Of a stretch of DNA of 64,000 bases, positions 58,033 to 64,000 are shown in pieces. The notes beneath the pieces are model-generated. The model saw nothing but the letters and a program-made list of their open reading frames with translations, was not told the DNA's origin and searched no databases. The stretch is taken from positions 62,001-126,000 of the forward strand of contig MU831558.1 of the NCBI GenBank assembly GCA_029204225.1, given 5' to 3'. This DNA comes from Diphasiastrum complanatum. Its lineage: Eukaryota > Streptophyta > Lycopodiopsida > Lycopodiales > Lycopodiaceae. Both the position numbers and the translations under genes were made by a program. Every line of letters begins with the position of its first letter. Position 1 is the first letter of the stretch.

Positions 58033-59885
58033 TGATGCCAGATATCAGTTATGAATCCAAAAGAATTCTATCTAGGAAATTAATATCTGGTATTAAGCAA
58101 TTATTTACAGAGATTAATCAATCCTAACTGCGAAATACATTTCCCAATCACACTTACTACCACTGATGTCTACTCTTCTTCCCTCCTTAGAATTTTCAGT
58201 TATTTGAAAATCTATTTCACCTAAGGTACTAAGAAGACATAACGACATTAGTAAATGTTTAAAAAAAAAATTGTTACTGTAGGAAAAAGTCTAAAGCAAT
58301 TTCATTTCAATCCTATACTTGGGTTGAATCGTTGATATACACAAAATCATCTATTAGTAGGAAAAACAATACTAATTTGACTTTTTTGCATATAATTCAC
58401 CATAGGATTTAATTAGAAAATGAAATCAGTTTTTTTTTACTTTTGATCAATTTCTGCTAATTACAATTTTTCCAATAAAATTGGACTGTTTCTCTTTTTA
58501 TTGACTGGTTTGGCATTACTCTGTCATTATTAACAAAACTATCCAAACTTAAATTACGAAATTACATGAATGGAAATCCTACCAATAGGATTTTAGAAAC
58601 TCTTAAACTGTATCCAAACAAGATTCCACTTATCGGATAAATAGTTCTATCCTCACTCATGTTATCTGGTCATTTCTTTTTGTTTGACGTTTTAAAATCA
58701 ATTTTGACGAGTATCTTGCACAAAAGTTAACTTGATCCATTTCCAACGATCAATATCAACTAGAAATATCCTGGACAAGTAACAGATTTCAAACTTTAAC
58801 CCAAGTTCGAAATTCAGCAGAAAAGGAAAAATTCAATTTTAACTTTCAATCTGGGAAGAATTTTGCTTCCAAAGTTTAGTCACCACCAAACACAGTTCTA
58901 GAAAAATTAAATTTTCTTTGACCGGGTACCAATTTTTTGAAAAGGTAACTCATGAGGAACAAATATCTTGCTCTCAATCCTAAATCTATGAACCGAATTT
59001 ATAGATGGCCTGTTAGGATAGCAGATTTTATATTGTTATCTCCAATGGGTATGGCTTAATGAATCTAATTCATTCACCCTTATCAATCTAGTTAATTTAC
59101 TAAAATCGTTTTTTCTGAATCGATATTGGCTTTTTTCCTTATGGTTTCCGTATTTAGACTCAACTTAATTCTCATGCCTTTTCCGGAAAAGCAGTCGACG
59201 AATGGGAAATTCATTACCAATCAAAGACTCTCTTCACATGGAAAAAATAGCTCAAACCACGGATAACCAACAATTAGACTCCCAATGCAAGAGTTTTTTT
59301 TTTTCAACCATGCAAAAACCATAACCAAATCCTTATGGGCCTGCAATAATCCCCACCCCTCTTTCTCAAAAACCCTAAAAACAAACACCTAATATGTTTG
59401 TGCTTCCCACGGCGGCCCCTCCTCGAGAGAGAGACAGAAGGCGGCCCCTTCTCGAGAGACTTGATTCAAATTGCTAATCAAGTCAATTGATTGCCAAAAA
59501 AAAAAATGAATCATGGTATTTTGAAACTATGAAGTAAATAATGATTATTCTCATTACAAACTTGCTTAAAACAAAGCAATTTTTAAGGGCAAAATTCATT
59601 TCAAGATGGAAATGATATATCATAGTAAATCAAGGGTTGCCCATAAGCCCAAGATTACATTGTCACATAGGGAGTTGAGTCATTGTTTGAGCCAAGCCAT
59701 TCAAGCTTTAGTCTACGTGATGTCAAGTTGGACCAAGTGTCTAGTCAAGTCAAGATTGAAGGAGCCTCAATAAAGGCATTGTGGGCTAATCTTAGTCTCT
59801 TGAGAGAAAATGATGGTAGCTCAATATTATGGTCCTTCTCACATTTTATAGAAACTTTAGCCTTGCTATATAACATCTAGAATAG
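58033..59885. other. AT-rich intron DNA, no gene
   Basis: No coding motif. A short local duplication (GGCGGCCCCTCCTCGAGAGA and GGCGGCCCCTTCTCGAGAGA) lies near 59,411-59,458. The plus frame at 59,683-59,880 has no recognisable motif. This stretch may include the unidentified 5' LTR of copia C. Confidence 0.45.
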
Positions 59886-60245
59886 ATTCATGTTCTACAA
59901 GAATGTGCATGTGCTATGTTGCATCCGTCAATAGTTGTGTTCACATGAGAATTTTCATGAAATGATTACATGTGCATGTGTTATTTGACCAATCATTGGC
60001 TATCCACATGCACATGCATGTGGTACATGACATCCATTCATGTGGTTTTCTCTTTGGCTATCCACATTCATGTTCTTCGAGAATGTGCATGTGCTATGTT
60101 GCATCCTTCAATAGTTGTGTTCACATGAGAATTTTCATGAAATGATTACATGCGCATGTGTTATTTGACCAGTCATTGGCTATCCACATGCACATGCATG
60201 TGGTACATGACATCCATTCATGTGGTGTTCACATGAAAGTTTTGG
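59886..60245. repeat. Tandem duplication, two 180-bp units
   Basis: The unit starting ATTCATGTTCT at 59,886 recurs at 60,066. The copies differ at only a handful of positions. The unit is rich in palindromic ACATGCACATGCATGTGG. A further shorter duplication (GGCATAAGAACCTTTTTAGG) lies at about 60,329 and 60,392. Confidence 0.9.
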
Positions 60246-60460
60246 AAAAATGCATAAATAATTGAGAAGCACATGAAAATCATTTTCATAAAGTTGACTA
60301 AAAATTAAAAATGAGAAACGAGGACTTTTGGCATAAGAACCTTTTTAGGTTGTGAGGATACGCATAATGGCACATGCATCCAAATTTTTTTTGGCATAAG
60401 AACCTTTTTAGGTTGTGAGGATTCTCGTGCACAATAATGCCACATGCATCCAAAACATAG

Positions 60461-61650
60461 AAAAAAAATACAAAATTCCAAATACTAAATCTTAAACATG
60501 TAGCGTCAACTCAAATCTTGCATAAATCAACAGTCAAGATCCAGTTGGGGGAGCCACGACTATCTAGGGAATAACAATGTGATTTCATTTATTTTGAGCA
60601 AATTTTTATGGCTGTGATTCCAAGCTCTCAAAATATGGAGCTCTCACGAATGGAATTTTAAATATACGTCGCCCTCACGAATGGAATCATTGATGGAATT
60701 TTGAGAATTATGTTCATAATTTAACTTCCGTGTTTTTGTGACACATTATGCACAAAGATGGGTGACAGGTGTCTATTAGCGCATTCTAAAGATATAATGA
60801 CTAGGACTCTCATCACGGATTCACAAGAGTACTTGCCATTATATTGGTACAATGGGCATCCAAACAACCACTAAATATTGAGTAATAACTAATCATCGCT
60901 CCCTATTTCAAGCTGTCTGCACTTTCAAAGATCAAATCCACTCCATTATACATCCATCTACAAAAGCTCACTCTCACTCTCACAGATATCAAAAAACAGC
61001 TTGGCTCAATTGTCTGCTCTTTGTCCTCAGCTGATACTTATGCAATGCATGTAACTGATTTTGCTCATCTTAGAGCTATGTTTCAAAAAAGTTGCAATTA
61101 ACCCTTAACACAGAATGTTCAACGTGTAAAGCCAATAGTCCATACTACCCGCAGCTTACCAATTTCAGCTCAAGTCTTTGTCCCTCCCTATATAGTCAAT
61201 TAGCTGAATATTACTAGCTTTAATCTTTAAAGTGTGTTCTGTATTGTACTAAGCTGATGGTTCTGTAATCCATACTTGGAAAACGTGTGAAACGTGTAGC
61301 TATATATGATCTTGGACACTCTTTTCAAGTTTTCTTCTAGAACTGGCTTCTATCTTAGCTGAATTCAGCTGCCAGCATGTCGATAATTTTCTAAATCAGC
61401 TGAGTCCCCTTTCATGATACCGAATTAGACAAGATGTGGGGGAAGTAATTACACGTAGCATTTGTAGCACTCATATCATATCGATTCTCGAACACATGGT
61501 ATTATCTGAATGCTTAAGAACAGGCAGATTTTAAGCCATAGTACAGGCTTGCAACCCAATTCCGTGTCCGAATGCTAATCATGTATGACGTCATGTATCT
61601 AGTCTTTATGTACTATAGTACATATAGTTCATGTATCTAGTCTCTATGTA
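60461..61650. other. No gene recognised
   Basis: Mixed non-coding DNA. CATGTATCTAGTCT is duplicated at about 61,592 and 61,630, just left of the foldback. Nothing else stands out. Confidence 0.45.
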
Positions 61651-61785
61651 TAACGGGCCAGCATGGCCTGTTATGCGAAATTCCAGGGCCTAGGGCGAGC
61701 CTGGGAGGGCGAGCCCGTGGCCCTTCAACTCCCAGGCTCGCCCTAGGCCCTTCAATTTCGCATAACGGGACATGCGGGCCCGTTA
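61651..61785. repeat. Strong foldback, 57-bp arms, 21-bp loop
   Basis: Arm 61,651-61,707 (TAACGGGCCAGCATGGCCTG onward) and arm 61,729-61,785 pair with five mismatches. They include an uninterrupted 20-base stretch GGGCCTAGGGCGAGCCTGGG. It is GC-rich inside AT-rich surroundings. No coding is present. It may be a MITE-like foldback or a microRNA-like hairpin source. Confidence 0.9.
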
Positions 61786-61799
61786 ACTAACGTTATGGT

Positions 61800-62163
61800 C
61801 AGATGCTGCTGCCTTTCAAAGTGAAGGGCCAATTTTTATGCTCAGCTGCTCCATGGAAAAGACAAAGATATGGCGATGCCATGCTTTGGATTAAGCATGT
61901 TCGATCCAAAACAAGGATCGTGGGAATGGCTGCCTCAAATTCCCAACTTCTCGCAATGCCTGCCTCTTTCCAGTCAATGTCTCGCCCTCGAAATCAAACT
62001 CTTTGTCGTGGGGGTGGAATCGTTCTGTTCTACCTACGAGGCCATGACTTCCATTTACATCTTTAATTTCTGCACTCGCCAGTGGAAGCGAGGTAGGGAC
62101 ACGGTGGAAGCGTGCTCCTTTGGATGCGGCGTGCTGAAAGGCCAGATACTCGTTGATGAATAA
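61800..62163 (+). pseudogene. F-box/kelch-repeat protein fragment
   Basis: The frame 61,870-62,163 reads MFDPKQGSWEWLPQIPNFSQ, CLPLSSQCLALEIKLFVVG, SIYIFNFCTRQWKRG and FGCGVLKGQILVDE. This matches one and a half kelch blades of plant F-box/kelch proteins, where the usual text is VYDP..GSWE.LPPIPG, GGKLVVLGG, VFVFDF..G.WRRG and FFACG. No F-box is seen upstream, and the frame ends after the blade. It lies antisense within intron 1 of the 4CL-like gene, so it is a captured or retroposed gene piece. Confidence 0.65.
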
Positions 62164-62818
62164 AACTGTTACGCTCCGGCTGTACCCTCCTTTGATGAGT
62201 TCAATGCTAGCTGATGCTGCTCCCGAGCAGCTGCATTCTTCTAAAACTCCAAAGAGCCTTGTAGATCCACCTCCATCCATTCCTTGCATTTTCCACAACA
62301 TCACTTCACCTCAGCTCCCACAGTAGGATGATGAGAATTCAGAAAATCCAAATCCCGGAACGCAGTTGTTTGGAGCAAGATGATCAGAATTCAGAAAATC
62401 CAGATCCCGGAATGCAGTTGACAAACAAACTGGTAAGGAACTTATGCCTCTGTCGTGAAACGCCTGCACCTTTTTTTTGAAAGTTCAGGAAGTTATGCCC
62501 TTCAAAGCTGCTTTACTAAAAATAGTAAAGCACATTATGGAATATTAAGCATCCTATATATTTTTTGTTAATAAAGGGCATCAGCTGACCATAACGTCAT
62601 CTGAAAAAGCAATCTAAAGACTATACTATTAAGCTCTAAGCTACTAATTGAACTGTAGCAAAGAAGCAACCTCGTAGGAGTCTTAGGCTACTGAAATCAA
62701 CGAAACAAGTTTTACAGTCCTATGTTTATTTTTCATCCCGGGCACTAGAACTAGAGCGTACCTTTCATAAAATATCGAATACAAGAGTAGATTAAGGCAG
62801 CATGCTAATACAATTTAC
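62164..62818. other. Intron 1 sequence next to exon 1, no gene
   Basis: A duplicated segment (AGAATTCAGAAAATCCA..TCCCGGAA) at about 62,335-62,360 and 62,389-62,413. CAGCTGACCATAACG at about 62,583 is an imperfect reverse complement of CGTTATGGTCAGATG at 61,791. Confidence 0.5.
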
Positions 62819-63967
62819 CTCTAACAGATGAACACCAGGATATGTTTCCATGAAATCCTCTATAAGATCTTTTGCAAGTGGAACACCCTCCGCATACTAC
62901 AGACCGAAGTGATGAGCTTAATTCATACTTGCTTTCGCGTTTTCGTTTAAGAAGGCTAAGCAGGACTGGTGGTACAATGGGCAAAAATGTGACACGGTGA
63001 CGATCCACTGCTTGCAACATGCTCTCAAGGCTAAACCGAGGCATGACAACAGACGTTGTAGCCCTGGAGAAACTCGCGCAAATATGAATGAAAGCATATA
63101 TATGGAACATAGGGAGAAGGCAAAGCATGACTTCATCTGGTTTGGGCGGTAACGAGAACATAATAAGTGAAGAAGAAATGAGATTCTTGTGTGAGATTAT
63201 AACGCCCTTGCTCACACCAGTTGTTCCCGAGGAGTATAGCAATGCGGCTGTATCCTCCTGGCGGATTCTCACCGATGGAACCTTGCTGCTATCTGATATC
63301 AGGAGCTTAGATAAGAAGAAAACAGGAGGATCATCTGGCCCGCTAACATAATCCGAAACTCCATCTTCGTCGATGAACACAAGCGGCAAGCCAAATCGTC
63401 GAACTTTCATCAATAATGATGGAATTGTCACAATAAACCTCGTCTCAGAATCCGTGATTTGCCTCTCTATCTCCCGAGGTGTATTTACATAGTTTACTGT
63501 TGTCATCACTGCTCCAATGGCCATAACAGAAAAGCAAACCACTGGATAGAGGATGGAATTTGGAGCTATGAGGATTACGGTGTGGCCTTGGCAGACACCG
63601 ATGCTGCCAAGGCCATAACCTGCTGTTCCAGCTCGTCAAAGGTGACAGTCTTTCCAGTGGGAGCATCCACAACAGCAATTTTACTGCCATATCGATGCGC
63701 AAATGTGTTGAGTGAGAGAAAGAAACTGCTGTTGGGGGATGTCGAATGGAGGCCGTGTACTGAAATAGATGCCTGTGGATTTGCTATACCCTCCCCTCTC
63801 ATCAATTCTGTATGCTTCATCTTCTGCCATCCCGCTGCTGCTGCTTCTTCACTCAGATCATATTCTGCTGCTTCTTCACTCAGATCAAATTCTGACAGAA
63901 GTGGACGCAGCATTGATGCCTGGGACATCCCTGGGCTTGGCATTTGCAAGGTTGCATTGCACGTCAA
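62819..63967 (-). CDS. 4CL-like adenylate-forming CoA ligase, exon 1
   Basis: The family activates carboxylic acids with ATP to an acyl-AMP and transfers it to CoA. Members act in phenylpropanoid metabolism (4CL) or in peroxisomal fatty and jasmonate-precursor activation (OPCL1-like). Reading from 63,967: an N-terminal extension with a 27-base tandem duplication (DLSEEAA repeated), then VVDAPTGKTVTFDELEQQV, then in the next frame HTVILIAPNS and VNYVNTPREIERQITDSE. Box I follows as LLYSSGTTGVSKGVIISHKN, then LPMFHIYAF and VTFLPIVPP. SKGV in place of PKGV is frequent in 4CL-like rather than true 4CL proteins. Frameshifts lie at about 63,600 and at about 62,898 (one extra G before VPLAKDL). The donor is GTTAGAG|GTAAATTG. 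It is a pseudogene unless the indels are assembly errors. Confidence 0.88.
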
Positions 63968-64000
63968 AGGTTAATTTGCCTTTCAAAAGAAAGGCAAAAA

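Larger units (their letters stand above)
43265..62818 (-). other. Intron 1 of the 4CL-like gene (19,554 bp) packed with nested retroelements
   Basis: The donor is GTTAGAG|GTAAATTG (exon 1 side) and the acceptor TGTTTCAG|GCTTAC (exon 2 side). The join is phase 0 and puts the AYGLTES motif at the expected place after YPGVHLLE. The intron holds copia C, B and A on the same strand as the gene, tandem repeats, a foldback and a kelch fragment on the opposite strand. Without the B plus A nest it would be about 8.8 kb. That the two exons belong to one gene is inferred from phase, order, strand and motif continuity. Confidence 0.75.

Overview
This is nuclear DNA of a land plant with a large, transposon-rich genome. 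The evidence is spliceosomal GT-AG introns, plant Ty1/copia and Ty3/gypsy polyproteins with initiator-Met tRNA primer sites, a 4-coumarate:CoA ligase-like (4CL-like) gene and a plant-type F-box/kelch fragment. A 19.5-kb intron packed with nested retroelements fits a gymnosperm or fern better than a compact angiosperm genome, but the sequence alone does not decide this. There is no bacterial gene, CRISPR array or operon.

Layout. 1-6.1 kb: retroelement debris, a 149-bp CT microsatellite, a 3' fragment of the copia family called A here, and a decayed Ty3 reverse transcriptase/RNase H. 6.1-9.65 kb: copia element D (minus strand), with an LTR, gag and a degenerate integrase ORF but no RT. 9.65-17.6 kb: Ty3/gypsy family F. 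An integrase (minus) is followed by a spacer with a TATA box, a long unrecognised 3' reading frame (ORF3) and an LTR. A second ORF3 copy lies on the plus strand and a third at 39.4-41.4 kb. 17.9-20.8 kb: copia H (plus) with its RT core deleted. 21-30.5 kb: several decayed Ty3 fragments, with an island of non-transposon sequence at 23.9-27.3 kb. That island holds an unrecognised intron-containing gene (minus, broken), a cluster of inverted GC-rich repeats, and a broken histone H3/CENH3-like gene (plus). 30.5-34.9 kb: AT-rich DNA with a poly(C) tract, a SINE-like insert and a Ty3 RT relic. 34.9-38.3 kb: copia I (plus), interrupted by the LTR of a second F element at 38,311.

42.2-64 kb: three exons of a 4CL-like adenylate-forming enzyme on the minus strand. 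Exon 1 is 62,819-63,967, exon 2 is 43,078-43,264 and exon 3 is 42,236-42,380. All junctions are GT-AG and in phase. Intron 1 is 19,554 bp and holds a three-level nest: copia C interrupted by copia B (45,952-56,665, duplication TAGCA), whose 5' LTR is interrupted by the nearly intact copia A (50,448-56,599, duplication CAATT). LTR divergence by eye (3 differences in A, about two dozen in B) agrees with the nesting order. Exons 1 and 3 carry frameshifts, so the gene is decayed or the assembly has indel errors.

The candidates for something undescribed are the ORF3 family of gypsy F, the CENH3-like histone pseudogene next to the inverted-repeat cluster, and two strong foldbacks (61,651-61,785 and 41,670-41,785). 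Product names rest on motifs read by eye; no database search was possible.
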